Below are positions 24,538 to 35,264 of a stretch of DNA of 64,000 bases, piece by piece (position 1 is the stretch's first letter; each line of letters begins with the position of its first letter). This DNA is from Pseudomonas putida (GTDB lineage: Bacteria; Pseudomonadota; Gammaproteobacteria; Pseudomonadales; Pseudomonadaceae). A model generated the notes under the pieces. It saw only the letters and a program-made list of their open reading frames with translations, had not been told where the DNA came from and made no database searches. Both the position numbers and the translations under genes were made by a program. The stretch spans positions 1 to 64,000 of the forward strand of contig NZ_JANHKS010000009.1 of NCBI RefSeq assembly GCF_028682175.1. Direction: 5' to 3'.

Positions 24538-26585
24538 GCTGCAGCGTCCTCGCTCAGGCCGGAATGACGCAACAGCGCGTCAATCGAAGGCTCACGCCCG
24601 CGGAAGTCGACGAACAGCACCATCGGCGCCTGCGAGCCACCACGGGCCAGGATCGCCTCGCGGAACGCGCGGCCGGTTTCGGCATTGAGCACGCCGTCTT
24701 CTTCGAACTTGGAGAAGGCATCGGCCGACAGCACTTCAGCCCACTTGTAGCTGTAATAGCCCGCCGCATAACCGCCGGCGAAGATGTGCGCAAAGCTGTT
24801 CGGGAAGCGGTTGTACGCCGGTGGACGCATGACCGACACCTCGTCGCGCACGCCTTCGAGCACTTGCAGCGTGGTGCGGCCGTCGCCGTGAGTGGCGTGC
24901 AGTTCGAAGTCGAACAGCGAGAATTCCAGCTGACGAACCATCATCAGGCCGGACTGGAAGTTCTTCGCTGCCAGCATTTTTTCCAGCAAATCCTGAGGCA
25001 GCGGCTCGCCGGTCTCATAGTGGCCGGAGATCAGCGCCAGGCCTTCGGGCTCCCAGCACCAGTTTTCCATGAACTGGCTAGGCAGCTCGACCGCATCCCA
25101 CGCCACGCCGTTGATGCCCGAAGCGCCGGCGTGCTCGACGCGGGTCAGCAGGTGGTGCAGGCCATGACCGAATTCGTGGAACAGGGTGGTGACTTCATCG
25201 TGGGTCAGCAGGGCAGGTTTGCCCGAGTCTGCCGGAGTGAAGTTGCACACCAGGTTGGCCACCGGGCTCTGCAGCGAGCCTGCCGAGGTGCGGCGGCGAT
25301 CGCGGGCACCGTCCATCCACGCACCGCCACGCTTGTTGGCGCGGGCGTAGAGGTCGAAGAAGAAGCGGCCGACGTGCTGGCCGTTTTCCTTGATTTCGAA
25401 CAGGCGAACGTCCGGGTGCCAGGTGTCGAAACCTTTCTGCTCGGTGATTTCGATGCCGTACAGTTTTTGCACGATGGCGAACAGACCGCCCAGCACCTTG
25501 TCGATCGGGAAGTAGGCGCGCAGGGCCTCCTGGGAAACGCTGTAGCGCTGCTCGCGCAGCTTCTCGCCGTAGAAACCGCTGTCCCAGCTTTGCAGATCCG
25601 GGCAGCCTTGCTCGGCGGCGTAAGCCTTCAACTGCACCAGGTCCTGTGCGGCGAACGGCTTGCTGCGCTTGGCCAGGTCACGCAGGAAACTCAGTACCTG
25701 ATCGCTGGATTCAGCCATCTTGGTTGCCAGGCTCAGTTCCGAGAAGCTGGCGAAACCCAGCAGTTTGGCCAGTTCCTGGCGCAAATCGAGGATCTGCTCC
25801 ATCACCGGGCCGTTGTCGTTCTTGCCGGCGTTCGGGCCTTGGTCGGAGGCGCGGGTGCAGTACGCGGCGTAGACTTCCTCGCGTAACCCACGGTCCTGGG
25901 CGTAGGTCATCACCGCGTAGTAGCTCGGGAATTCCAGAGTGATGAGGTAGCCTTCCAGACCTTTGGCCTGGGCGGCAGCGGCCATTTGTGCCTTGGCCGA
26001 ATCAGTCAGGCCGGCGAGCGCCGCTTCGTCGGTGACGTGCTTGGTCCAGGCTTGGGTGGCGTCGAGCAACTGGTTGGAGAACTGGCTGCCCAGCTCCGAC
26101 AGTTTGCTCTGCACTTCGGCGTAACGTTTCTGCTGCTCGGGCGGCAGATCGATGCCCGACAGGCGGAAGTCACGCAGCGAGTGCTCCAGAATGGTCTTCT
26201 GGGCGACGTCGAAACCGGCGGCTTCCGGGCTGTTGGCCAGGGCTTCGAAGGCCTGGAACAGCTCACGGTTCTGGCCCATTTCGGTCGAATAGGCGCTCAA
26301 GCCAGGCAGGCAGGATTCATAGGCTTCGCGCAATTCGGCGCTGTTGCACACGGCGTTCAGGTGGCTGACCGGGCTCCAGGCAGCGCCCAGGCGGTCATTC
26401 AACTCGTCCATCGCCAGCACCAGGCCAGCCCATGTAGGCTGCGTGCCTTGCTTGGCGAGGATGTCGGCAATCGCGGCGCGGTTGTCGGCGAGAATCTGGT
26501 CAATGGCAGGTTTTACGTGCTCGGCGCGGATCGCCGAGAAAGGTGGCAGGTCGTAGGATTGCAAAAGAGGGTTGTTCGCGCTCAC
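24534..26585 (-). CDS. prlC: Oligopeptidase A (M3 metallopeptidase)
   Basis: Cytoplasmic zinc peptidase that degrades oligopeptides and cleaved signal peptides. The 683-residue product, close to the E. coli length of 680, has the HExxH motif in TLFHEFGHGLHHLL (about 465-470) with the downstream Glu ligand in MENWCWEPEG-type sequence. The start is GTG 26585 (MSANNPLLQSYDLPPF), matching the family N-terminus; the frame continues upstream but with no conserved sequence. First gene of prlC-yheV; divergent from the gamma carbonic anhydrase-like gene. Confidence 0.95.
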   Translation of the reverse strand: MSANNPLLQSYDLPPFSAIRAEHVKPAIDQILADNRAAIADILAKQGTQPTWAGLVLAMDELNDRLGAAWSPVSHLNAVCNSAELREAYESCLPGLSAYSTEMGQNRELFQAFEALANSPEAAGFDVAQKTILEHSLRDFRLSGIDLPPEQQKRYAEVQSKLSELGSQFSNQLLDATQAWTKHVTDEAALAGLTDSAKAQMAAAAQAKGLEGYLITLEFPSYYAVMTYAQDRGLREEVYAAYCTRASDQGPNAGKNDNGPVMEQILDLRQELAKLLGFASFSELSLATKMAESSDQVLSFLRDLAKRSKPFAAQDLVQLKAYAAEQGCPDLQSWDSGFYGEKLREQRYSVSQEALRAYFPIDKVLGGLFAIVQKLYGIEITEQKGFDTWHPDVRLFEIKENGQHVGRFFFDLYARANKRGGAWMDGARDRRRTSAGSLQSPVANLVCNFTPADSGKPALLTHDEVTTLFHEFGHGLHHLLTRVEHAGASGINGVAWDAVELPSQFMENWCWEPEGLALISGHYETGEPLPQDLLEKMLAAKNFQSGLMMVRQLEFSLFDFELHATHGDGRTTLQVLEGVRDEVSVMRPPAYNRFPNSFAHIFAGGYAAGYYSYKWAEVLSADAFSKFEEDGVLNAETGRAFREAILARGGSQAPMVLFVDFRGREPSIDALLRHSGLSEDAAA

Positions 26586-26675
26586 GGTTTGGCACCTTGG
26601 CTGGAAGAAACACCTGAGCATCTTAATTACAATCGGCGCTGACCGCAGCTATCAGCATCAGAGAAGGAGCCTATT

Positions 26676-27224
26676 GTGGCGATCCGAAAATTCCAGAATC
26701 ACACGCCGGCCGTTGGCGAGCGGGCTTTCGTCGACCATTCGGCAATTGTTATCGGTGATGTCGAAATCGGCGCCGACAGCTCCGTCTGGCCGCTGACGGT
26801 GATTCGCGGCGACATGCACCGCATCCGTATCGGCGCGCGCACCAGCGTGCAGGACGGCAGCGTGTTGCACATCACCCACGCAGGCCCGTTCAACCCGGAC
26901 GGCTTCCCGCTGCTGATCGGCGATGAGGTGACCATCGGCCACAAGGTCATGCTGCACGGCTGCACCATCGGCAGCCGCATCCTGATCGGCATGGGCAGCA
27001 CGATCATGGACGGCGCCGTGGTCGAGGACGAAGTCATCATCGGCGCCGGCAGCCTGGTGCCACCGGGCAAGCGCCTGGAAAGCGGCTTTCTGTACGTGGG
27101 CCGCCCGGTGAAACAGGCGCGCCCGCTGACCGAGAAGGAAATTGCCTTCTTCCCCTACAGCGCCACCAATTACGTGAAATTGAAAGATCAGCACCTGGCC
27201 GAAGGCTTCGACAAGCCCTGCTGA
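26676..27224 (+). CDS. Gamma carbonic anhydrase-like protein (YrdA type)
   Basis: Left-handed beta-helix protein of the gamma carbonic anhydrase superfamily, 182 residues, cytoplasmic, expected to be trimeric. Hexapeptide repeats run through residues 20-150. The three metal-binding His positions are present in the regions LHITHAGP and IGHKVMLHGC. Start is GTG 26676 with a good GAGAAGGAG site. Catalytic activity is uncertain for this subfamily. Followed 25 bases later by a HAD phosphatase gene in the same direction. Confidence 0.92.
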   Translation: MAIRKFQNHTPAVGERAFVDHSAIVIGDVEIGADSSVWPLTVIRGDMHRIRIGARTSVQDGSVLHITHAGPFNPDGFPLLIGDEVTIGHKVMLHGCTIGSRILIGMGSTIMDGAVVEDEVIIGAGSLVPPGKRLESGFLYVGRPVKQARPLTEKEIAFFPYSATNYVKLKDQHLAEGFDKPC

Positions 27225-27249
27225 TCCCCGGCCGCAAACGAGAGACGAC

Positions 27250-27900
27250 ATGCATTACCAGAATATCCTGTTCGATCTGGACGGCACCCTGACCGATCCT
27301 CGCGAAGGCATCACCCGTTCGATCCAGTTCGCCCTGAGCAATCTGGGCATCGACGAACCCGACATCACCCAGCTTGAACACTTCATCGGCCCGCCGCTGT
27401 TGCAGCAATTCATGCGCACCTATGACTTCGACGAAGCCCGCGCCTGGGAAGCGGTGGGTTTCTACCGCGAGCGTTTCAAAGTGACCGGGCTGTATGAAAA
27501 CCTGGTGTTCGACGGAATTTTCGAACTGCTCGACCTGCTGTCCGATCAAGGTCGCACGCTGTTCATCGCGACCTCCAAGCCTTGGGTGTTCGCCCATGAA
27601 ATCGCCCGGCATTTCGACTTCGCCCGGCATTTCAAGCTGATCTACGGCAGTGAACTGGACGGTACGCGGACCGACAAGGTCGAGCTGATCCGGCATCTGC
27701 TGGACGAGGAAAAGCTCGATCCCAAACAGACGCTGATGATCGGCGACCGCAAACATGACCTGATCGGCGGCAAGCGGAACGGGCTGGATGTGGCGGCGGT
27801 GGGGTACGGGTTTGGCAGCCGCGAGGAGCTGGAAGCCGAGGCGCCGACCTATCATTTCGAGTCGGTGAAGGCACTGCGTGAGGCGTTCCTCAAGCCCTGA
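27250..27900 (+). CDS. HAD family phosphatase (phosphoglycolate phosphatase-like)
   Basis: HAD hydrolase of subfamily IA, 216 residues. Motifs: I, FDLDGTLTDP (nucleophile Asp about residue 9); II, IATSKP; III Lys in the TDKVELI region; IV, MIGDRKHDLIGG. A helical cap spans about 20-85. The Gph/YrfG-like sequence suggests a small phosphorylated metabolite as substrate, not determinable here. Likely co-transcribed with the gamma carbonic anhydrase-like gene. Confidence 0.92.
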   Translation: MHYQNILFDLDGTLTDPREGITRSIQFALSNLGIDEPDITQLEHFIGPPLLQQFMRTYDFDEARAWEAVGFYRERFKVTGLYENLVFDGIFELLDLLSDQGRTLFIATSKPWVFAHEIARHFDFARHFKLIYGSELDGTRTDKVELIRHLLDEEKLDPKQTLMIGDRKHDLIGGKRNGLDVAAVGYGFGSREELEAEAPTYHFESVKALREAFLKP

Positions 27901-27907
27901 GGACATT

Positions 27908-27998
27908 TGTAGGAGCGCGCTTGCCCGCGACCGCGGTGTGTCTGTAACGCGTTCATCGTCTGACACACCGCTCCCGCCGGCAAGCCGTGCTGCTACGA
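27908..27998. repeat. Hybrid REP element: family B left arm, family C right arm
   Basis: The left arm is TGTAGGAGCGCGCTTGCCCG (family B) but the right arm is CGGCAAGCCGTGCTGCTACG (family C), with a family C-like centre. The two arms can pair only partly. Its right edge provides the TAG stop codon of the adjacent minus-strand gene. Confidence 0.85.
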
Positions 27999-29054
27999 GG
28001 AAATTAGCCGCTCCAACGCCGCCTTGCGCTGATCCTTGGGCAAAGCGCCCATCTTCTCCACGGCTGCGAAAAATGCAGGCCAGTCGCCGCCAACCTCCTT
28101 GAACAGCGCCGCGAACGCGGGCGTCCATTGGTCATACAGGCCGATGGGCAGTAGCCGGGCGTTGTTCATCGGCGCGTAGACCCAAGTGTCAAAGCGCTTG
28201 TCGCCGCCCCACTGGCTGTCGCGCATCGTCCGGTATTCGCTGCGCAGCCGCTCGAACTCAGCGGCCTTGCGCTGGCGCATCACTTCCGGGCTCAGTGGCT
28301 CGGCGTACAGCGCCTTGAGCCGGTCCCGCGTGGCGAGCACCAGTGTGGTCAGTTGATCCCTGCGCTGGCTTTCGGATGACGCGCCTTCAGCCGGCAGGCC
28401 CCGGGCAGCGCGCCATTGCCGCGTGCCCTCCTGCTCGACGAAGGTGGCGTAGGACTCGTTGAACTCACTGTCGTCCTGCACGTAGAAGCGCTGGTGCGCC
28501 AGCTCGTGGAAGATCAGGGTCGCCAGGCGCTCGTCGCCCCAGTTCATCATCGAGCTGATGATCGGATCATCGAACCAGCCCAGCGTCGAATAGGCCTCCA
28601 CGCCACTGACGTAGACATCCTTGCCGTCAAGCTTCTGCAACGCCGCCTCGCCCCGCGCCGCGCCCTGGCTGTAATAGCCGCGATACGCCACGCAGCCGGC
28701 AATGGGGAAACAGTGGGTGACCGGGTCCAGCGAGAACTCTCCCGTGGCGAAGACATTCCAGACCACATACTGGCGGTGGATGTCGGCGTACAGCCGGTAA
28801 CTCTGGTTGTCCGGCAGATGCAGGTGCTGGCTCGCGAACTCACGAGCCTGTTGCGCCTTGCGCAGGTGCTCGCGCAGTTTGGGGTCGCGCTGGGGGTCGG
28901 CAATCACATCTGCCACAGGTTCACGGGCGCGCAGCAGGTCAAGCTGGCCTTCGGCCAATTGCGTGTAATAGGAAAGACTGGAACAGCCGCTGAGGAGTAA
29001 AATCGCCAGCATGGACAGGCCGCGCAGCAGCCACTGCTTTTTGTTTCGAATCAT
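27993..29054 (-). CDS. Predicted aminopeptidase lipoprotein (PF10023-type)
   Basis: A 353-residue lipoprotein: signal peptide with lipobox LLSGC (Cys about residue 24), then a domain with the zinc-metallopeptidase motif HELAHQ in IFHELAHQRFYV (about 183-188) and a following NESYATFVEQEG that likely supplies the Glu ligand. Other conserved blocks are FPIAGCVAYRGYY and VSGVEAYSTLGWFDDP. Anchored on the periplasmic face; substrate unknown. The final codons read ISS-stop, and the TAG belongs to the adjoining REP element, so the original C-terminus may have been altered. Confidence 0.9.
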   Translation of the reverse strand: MIRNKKQWLLRGLSMLAILLLSGCSSLSYYTQLAEGQLDLLRAREPVADVIADPQRDPKLREHLRKAQQAREFASQHLHLPDNQSYRLYADIHRQYVVWNVFATGEFSLDPVTHCFPIAGCVAYRGYYSQGAARGEAALQKLDGKDVYVSGVEAYSTLGWFDDPIISSMMNWGDERLATLIFHELAHQRFYVQDDSEFNESYATFVEQEGTRQWRAARGLPAEGASSESQRRDQLTTLVLATRDRLKALYAEPLSPEVMRQRKAAEFERLRSEYRTMRDSQWGGDKRFDTWVYAPMNNARLLPIGLYDQWTPAFAALFKEVGGDWPAFFAAVEKMGALPKDQRKAALERLISS

Positions 29055-29164
29055 GCGGCGGCCTTACCGTCGAAATACATGAGGGGTATAAAGCCCCAGC
29101 GTTATGCCGCAGACCCGGCCCCTGACGCAACCATCCCCGTCATCTGCCTAATGCGGAGTCTGTC

Positions 29165-29581
29165 ATGCGCCTGCCCCTGTCGATCATCGCCCTGAGCCTT
29201 CTGGCTGGCTGTGCAGGGCCGCTCCCCGCCGTTGACCCGCAACAAGCCTGGGTCGATCTGCACACCTACACCGGCAAGACGCTGATGGCCGACAAGCTCG
29301 ACGGCAAGCGCACCGAAGACGGCCGCTTCTTTCAGGTATCGCCGGGCAAACACAAGCTCGAAGTGCGTTATGACTATGAATACGCACCCGGCGGCCTGGG
29401 CCTGTCGATGGACATCTACAACGAGCTGACCTGCTACGTCACGGTCAACTACGACCATTTCGAAGCGGGCCATCGTTATCGCCTGGATGTGCGCCACGTC
29501 GCCAACAGCATCGACGCGCAACTGCGTGACGAACAGCGCAAGGTGCTGGCCGAAGAGGGTGAGATCTTCTGCATTCCCTAG
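29165..29581 (+). CDS. Small lipoprotein, conserved hypothetical (PA0062-type)
   Basis: A 138-residue putative lipoprotein (lipobox LLAGC, Cys about residue 16). The mature part reads as a small beta-rich domain (KHKLEVRYDYEYAPGG, LTCYVTVNYDHFEAGHRYRLDV). No catalytic motif. Divergent from the aminopeptidase gene and convergent with a DUF1161 gene 15 bases away. Function unknown. Confidence 0.85.
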   Translation: MRLPLSIIALSLLAGCAGPLPAVDPQQAWVDLHTYTGKTLMADKLDGKRTEDGRFFQVSPGKHKLEVRYDYEYAPGGLGLSMDIYNELTCYVTVNYDHFEAGHRYRLDVRHVANSIDAQLRDEQRKVLAEEGEIFCIP

Positions 29582-29596
29582 CTCAGGGTTTGCAGG

Positions 29597-29830
29597 TTAC
29601 CGATCATTCTTCTGGTAGATGATCTTTTTGGTGCCGTTTTCGCACGAACCCACGACCATATTCTGATCGTGAACCTCTTCGTTGCTGACGATCTCGAGGG
29701 TGTAGGAACTGACGTTCTGCGCCTGGATCTTGGCTTCGATCTCGGCCTTGAGTTCTTCGCAGGGCTTGGGCGCGGCGAAGGCACTGGTGGCCAAGGCGCT
29801 GACGATCAGGGTTAACACAATACGTTTCAT
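29597..29830 (-). CDS. DUF1161 periplasmic protein, copy 1
   Basis: A 77-residue exported protein: signal peptide to AFA (about 19), then the domain PCEEL...AKIQAQNVSSYTLEIV...VVGSCENGTKKIIY. Two Cys in the mature protein probably form a disulfide. Paralogue of the 31876 gene, sharing C, AKI, VSSYTLE, VVG-C and K-I-Y. Start ATG 29830 follows an AGGAG site. Function unknown. Confidence 0.88.
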   Translation of the reverse strand: MKRIVLTLIVSALATSAFAAPKPCEELKAEIEAKIQAQNVSSYTLEIVSNEEVHDQNMVVGSCENGTKKIIYQKNDR

Positions 29831-29960
29831 GTGGGGCTCCTAAAGCCGTGCGCTGCGCAGCGGCATTGCATCAGACCTTGCCGTGCCCGGCCGGTTCTAC
29901 CGGTCCCATAACGACAATGACCCGCAATTGCGGGCCATCGAGGTTGCTACAGGGCAGCTA

Positions 29961-30392
29961 TCAGCTGACCAGTGTGGCGTCCAGAGTGATCTTGGCGTTC
30001 AGCACCTTGGAGACCGGACAGCCTTCTTTCGCGGCTTGGGTCAGGCGCTCGAACTGCTCCTGGGTCGCGCCCGGCACCTTGGCCTTGAGGGTCAGGTGAA
30101 CCGCGGTGATCGCGAAGCCGCCATCGACCTGGTCCAGGGTGACGTCGGCAGTGGTGTCGATGCTGTCGGCCTTCAGGTTCTCGCCACCGAGGATCATCGA
30201 CAGTGCCATCGAGAAGCAGCCTGCGTGCGCCGCGCCGATCAGTTCTTCAGGGTTGGTGCCCTTGCCGCCTTCGAAACGGGCCTTGAAGCCGTAAGGCGCT
30301 TCACGCAGCACGCCGGTTTCAGTGGAGATGCTGCCGATGCCTGACTTCAGATCACCTTCCCAGTGGGCGGATGCTTTCTTGACGATGCTCAT
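29961..30392 (-). CDS. osmC: OsmC-type organic hydroperoxide reductase
   Basis: Thiol peroxidase that reduces organic hydroperoxides, usually osmotic/stationary-phase induced. The 143-residue protein has the two active Cys of the family, in AHAGCFSMAL (about 59) and EGCPVSK (about 123), and the N-terminal substitute SAHWEGDLKSGIG typical of OsmC rather than Ohr. Start ATG 30392 has a GAGGAGAC site; an upstream ATG at 30437 is in frame but less likely. Monocistronic. Confidence 0.94.
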   Translation of the reverse strand: MSIVKKASAHWEGDLKSGIGSISTETGVLREAPYGFKARFEGGKGTNPEELIGAAHAGCFSMALSMILGGENLKADSIDTTADVTLDQVDGGFAITAVHLTLKAKVPGATQEQFERLTQAAKEGCPVSKVLNAKITLDATLVS

Positions 30393-30690
30393 GGTGTCTC
30401 CTCGTGAAATAGGTGCGAAGGGCTCGCACATGGACAAAAGTCAGAGGAGTGTAGGCGCCACTTGGTTCAACCGTTGTGACGCCTGTGCTTTTTTAACGAA
30501 AGGTTTTTCCTGAATGACCAGGCATATTTCCGACCAAATCAGTAGGGATTTTCTCGCTACCCATTGCAACCTGAGAATCCGGCCTTATCCTATGGCTTAA
30601 CGCAAATATTTAGTCTTAATGTGGGTATCGCTTTCGCGCCGGCCGTTTATTCGGCGCAGGGCCCGGCCCCAAGAGGATCAACCGCAGCCT

Positions 30691-31692
30691 ATGAAACGTT
30701 TAGCTGATGTGAAGATTTCCATGCTCGATCTGGTTCCGGTGCGCGAGGACAAAGGCCCGGCCGTCTCCCTGCACAACTCGCTGGATCTGGCGCAACACGC
30801 CGAGAAATGGGGTTACAACCGCTTCTGGGTGGCCGAACACCACAACATGGACGGCATCGCCAGCTCCGCGACTTCCGTGTTGCTGGCGTACTTGGCGGGC
30901 GGGACTTCGAGCATCCGCGTAGGCTCCGGCGGTGTGATGCTGCCCAACCATGCGCCGCTGGTCATCGCCGAACAGTTCGGCACCCTGGCAAGCCTGTTTC
31001 CCGGTCGCATCGACCTGGGCCTGGGCCGTGCGCCTGGCTCCGACCAGATGACCGCCCGCGCCCTGCGCCGCGAACGCTCCGGCAGCGCCGATGATTTTCC
31101 GGACGACGTCGCGGAGCTGATGAGCTATCTGGGCCCGCGCCAGCCGCATCAACGGGTGATCGCTGTGCCTGGCAGCAACACCAACGTGCCGATCTGGCTG
31201 CTGGGCTCAAGCCTGTTCAGCGCGCAACTGGCCGGCCAGCGCGGTTTGCCCTACGCCTTCGCATCGCATTTCGCGCCGCGCTACATGCACGAGGCGATTC
31301 GCGTCTATCGCAATCACTTCCAGCCTTCCGAGGTGCTGGACAAGCCTTACGTGATGCTGGGCGTGCCGCTGGCGGCCGCCGATACCGACGAGCAGGCCGA
31401 CTACCTGGTGACTTCGGTGTACCAGCGCATCCTCAACCTGATGCGAGGCCAGAGCCTGATGCAAAAGCCGCCCGTGGACAGCATGAACGGCCTGTGGCTG
31501 CCCCACGAGCGCGAGGCGGTGATGGATTTCCTGGGCCTTGCGATGGTCGGCGGCCCCGAGAAGATCCGCGCCAAGCTGGAGGTGCTGCTTGAGCAGACCG
31601 ATGCCGATGAGCTGATCTTTACCTGCGACATGTACGAACACGCCGACCGGCTGCGTTCGTATGAAATCCTGGCGCAAGTCGCCAGGGGCTGA
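30691..31692 (+). CDS. Luciferase-like (LLM) flavin-dependent oxidoreductase, YhbW type
   Basis: TIM-barrel FMN/F420-type monooxygenase family member, 333 residues. Recognisable blocks are [13 protein letters not shown] ([11 protein letters not shown]), [46 protein letters not shown] and, late, [16 protein letters not shown]. The substrate is unknown; most YhbW-like proteins are uncharacterised. Start ATG 30691 is preceded by AGAGGA. Divergent from osmC over 298 bases with an AT-rich promoter zone around 30590-30625; convergent with the second DUF1161 gene. Confidence 0.92.
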   Translation: MKRLADVKISMLDLVPVREDKGPAVSLHNSLDLAQHAEKWGYNRFWVAEHHNMDGIASSATSVLLAYLAGGTSSIRVGSGGVMLPNHAPLVIAEQFGTLASLFPGRIDLGLGRAPGSDQMTARALRRERSGSADDFPDDVAELMSYLGPRQPHQRVIAVPGSNTNVPIWLLGSSLFSAQLAGQRGLPYAFASHFAPRYMHEAIRVYRNHFQPSEVLDKPYVMLGVPLAAADTDEQADYLVTSVYQRILNLMRGQSLMQKPPVDSMNGLWLPHEREAVMDFLGLAMVGGPEKIRAKLEVLLEQTDADELIFTCDMYEHADRLRSYEILAQVARG

Positions 31693-31706
31693 GGCGACTC
31701 TGCCCT

Positions 31707-31798
31707 CGTAGCAGCACGGCTTGCCGGCGGGAGCGGTGTATCTGTAACAAATGCGTCGTCTGACACACCGCTCCCGCCGGCAAGCCGTGCTGCTACGG
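31707..31798. repeat. REP pair, family C
   Basis: CGTAGCAGCACGGCTTGCCG and inverted copy after the LLM oxidoreductase gene. Confidence 0.9.
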
Positions 31799-31828
31799 GG
31801 TGTCGTTGGATTCCGAATATCGGGCAAT

Positions 31829-31859
31829 AAAAAACCGACGCAGTGGCGTCGGTTTTTTT
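31829..31859. terminator. Bidirectional terminator
   Basis: Stem ACCGACGC / GCGTCGGT with a four-base loop, flanked by an A run on the left and a T run on the right, so it can serve both convergent neighbours. Confidence 0.9.
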
Positions 31860-31875
31860 GTACAACGGGCCGAAA

Positions 31876-32100
31876 TCAGCCGCGCTTGTAGACAATCTCC
31901 TTGCTGCCGCCGTCGCAGGTGCCGACAACCTTCCCACCCGCCGCGCTGCCTTTGTCCACCGCCTCCAACGTGTAGGACGACACGCCCTTGGCCTTGATCT
32001 TCGCGTCGATCCCGGCCTTCACGTCATCGCAGGATTTCCCGGCTGCCATGGTGGTGCCCGCAATACTCAACAACCCTACCGCCAAAAGAATCTTCTTCAT
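31876..32100 (-). CDS. DUF1161 periplasmic protein, copy 2
   Basis: A 74-residue exported protein with signal peptide ending TMAA and mature domain SCDDVKAGIDAKIKAKGVSSYTLEAV...VVGTCDGGSKEIVY. Two mature Cys align with those of the 29597 gene, the likely disulfide pair. Start ATG 32100. Probably a product of an old duplication; function unknown. Confidence 0.88.
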   Translation of the reverse strand: MKKILLAVGLLSIAGTTMAAGKSCDDVKAGIDAKIKAKGVSSYTLEAVDKGSAAGGKVVGTCDGGSKEIVYKRG

Positions 32101-32250
32101 CGGTCACACTCCATCGTCAGGCGCTTTTCAAGCGAAAGAGGCCGCCCGAAAAGGGCGGCCCGATACATGAAACACGCGTCCGAATTCACGAACGGCGGGT
32201 TATGTATAGTGAAGGTTGTGGCATTCGGCCAGTTCGAAAGTTCAGTGTTT

Positions 32251-32466
32251 TCAGCTGTTATCGATGCGGAAGCCCACTTTGAGCGTCACCTGGAAGTGCG
32301 CCACCTTGCCATCCTCGATGTGGCCACGGGTCTCGATAACTTCGAACCACTCCAGCAGCTTCACCGTCTTGGCGGCCTGGGCGATCGCGTTCTGGATGGC
32401 GTCGTCGGTGCTGGTGGTCGATGAGCCGACCAGTTCGAGGATTTTGTAGGTGCGATGATCGGACAT
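32251..32466 (-). CDS. Dodecin family flavin-binding protein
   Basis: A 71-residue protein that should assemble into a hollow dodecamer storing flavin. Family features: YKILELVGSSTTSTDDAIQNAI at the N-terminus, the central Trp of LEWFEVIETRGHIEDG that stacks on flavin, and HFQVTLKVGFRI at the end. Start ATG 32466 follows TAGGAGAA. Divergent from the YqjD-like gene. Confidence 0.94.
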   Translation of the reverse strand: MSDHRTYKILELVGSSTTSTDDAIQNAIAQAAKTVKLLEWFEVIETRGHIEDGKVAHFQVTLKVGFRIDNS

Positions 32467-32656
32467 GGCAGTTCTCCTAATAGGGTCTTTTGCAGCGTAG
32501 CAGCGAATTCAATCCCTAACTCTGGCGGGAGAAACGCCCGGAAAGTTCACAAAAATCACCCTTGGGCAAACCCGCGACCAACCTTCACTGCACTTTCTGA
32601 AAACCCTGTAGTCGGAATCTTCACACGCCACTCATCACTGCAGGAGAGTCACAATC

Positions 32657-32983
32657 ATGGCATTCACCTCATCCCGTAAAGCGTCGCTGCAAAGCATGGA
32701 AGCCGAGATCGAAAGTCTGCTCAAGTCGTTGGAGAGCTTGAAGTCGGACGCTTCGGACGAGTCGCGCAAAACCCTGAAGACTCTGAAAGCCAACGCTGAA
32801 AGCGCGCTGAGCCATTCGCGCAGCCTGCTGAGCGATGTCTACGAAGACGTCAAAGTGAAAACCCGCGAAACCGGCGTGGCTACCCGCGATTACGCCCAGG
32901 AACACCCTTGGACTACAGCCGGTGTGGCTGTTGGTGCAATCGGTCTGCTGGCAGCGTATTTGCTGTGCAAGCGCGGTAACTGA
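32657..32983 (+). CDS. YqjD/ElaB-like DUF883 membrane-anchored protein
   Basis: A 108-residue protein with a charged helical N-terminal region (about 1-75) and a C-terminal helix (TTAGVAVGAIGLLAAYLLCKRGN) preceded by YAQEHPWT, the DUF883 signature. In E. coli relatives anchor stationary-phase ribosomes to the inner membrane; that role here is inference. Start ATG 32657 has a CAGGAGAG site. Confidence 0.9.
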   Translation: MAFTSSRKASLQSMEAEIESLLKSLESLKSDASDESRKTLKTLKANAESALSHSRSLLSDVYEDVKVKTRETGVATRDYAQEHPWTTAGVAVGAIGLLAAYLLCKRGN

Positions 32984-33003
32984 CCGGAACATGCAGGGTC
33001 CCG

Positions 33004-33903
33004 TTACGCCGGGCCTGAACGCGCCAGCTCTTGCCCCAGCCACTGGGCCAATTGCCGGGCGCGCCCGTCGGCGGCACGTTTAGGCACCCACAACGCCAGT
33101 TGCGCCGGGGTTTCACTGAAGCCCCATGGCGCAGCGAGGCGACCTGCCTTCAGGTCATCGGCTACCAGCTGTTCAGGTGCGATGGCGATCCCCAGGCCTG
33201 AAACAGCGGCCTCCAGCAAGTAATACAGATGCTCGAAACCCTGGCCGTAATGCAGCGCGTCGGGATTGATACCGTTGTGTTTCGCCCAGCTAGGCCAGGC
33301 CTGCAAGCGCGACATGGTTTGCAGCAACGGCTCGTTCAACAGCGCAGTGGCAGGCGCCGCGCGCAGCGACTCGAAACGCGCAAACCGCGGGCTCATGACC
33401 GGGCCGATCCGCTCGCTGGCAAGCTCGAACACCTGCATGTCGGCAGGCCAGGGCGGCTCTGCGAATACCAGCAATGCGTCCAGGCCGGGGCGGCGTGGAT
33501 CGAGATCGCCTTCGCCGGCCGACAGATGCAGGCGCAAATCCGGCAAATCTGCGTTCAATCGCCCAAGCCTGGGGATGAACCAGCGCGCCAGCAGGCTACC
33601 CGAGCAGCCCAACACGAAAGGCGCATCGGCACTGCCCTGGCTCAACTCGGCACAAACGCTGCGCAGCCGGTCGAAAGCTTCGCCGCTGGCATCACGCAGA
33701 CGAATACCGGCATCTGTGAGTTTAAGGCCGCGCCCGTCCTTGCTGAACAGGCTCACGCCCAGATGTTCTTCCAGCACCTTCAACTGCCGGCTGACCGCGC
33801 CGTGGGTGACATGCAGTTGTTCGGCGGCCTGACTGACGCTGTTCAGGCGGGCAGTGGCTTCGAAGGCGCGCAGGGCGTTCAGCGGGGGAAGATCACGGCT
33901 CAT
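33004..33903 (-). CDS. trpI: LysR-type activator of trpBA
   Basis: Transcriptional activator of the tryptophan synthase genes, responding to indoleglycerol phosphate in Pseudomonas. The 299-residue protein has an N-terminal winged helix-turn-helix ([42 protein letters not shown]) and a C-terminal effector domain from about 90. It is divergent from trpBA (134 bases between starts), the conserved arrangement that supports the name. Autoregulation through the shared gap is expected. Confidence 0.93.
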   Translation of the reverse strand: MSRDLPPLNALRAFEATARLNSVSQAAEQLHVTHGAVSRQLKVLEEHLGVSLFSKDGRGLKLTDAGIRLRDASGEAFDRLRSVCAELSQGSADAPFVLGCSGSLLARWFIPRLGRLNADLPDLRLHLSAGEGDLDPRRPGLDALLVFAEPPWPADMQVFELASERIGPVMSPRFARFESLRAAPATALLNEPLLQTMSRLQAWPSWAKHNGINPDALHYGQGFEHLYYLLEAAVSGLGIAIAPEQLVADDLKAGRLAAPWGFSETPAQLALWVPKRAADGRARQLAQWLGQELARSGPA

Positions 33904-33908
33904 GATAT

Positions 33909-35263
<1,355 letters not shown>

Positions 35264-35264
<1 letters not shown>

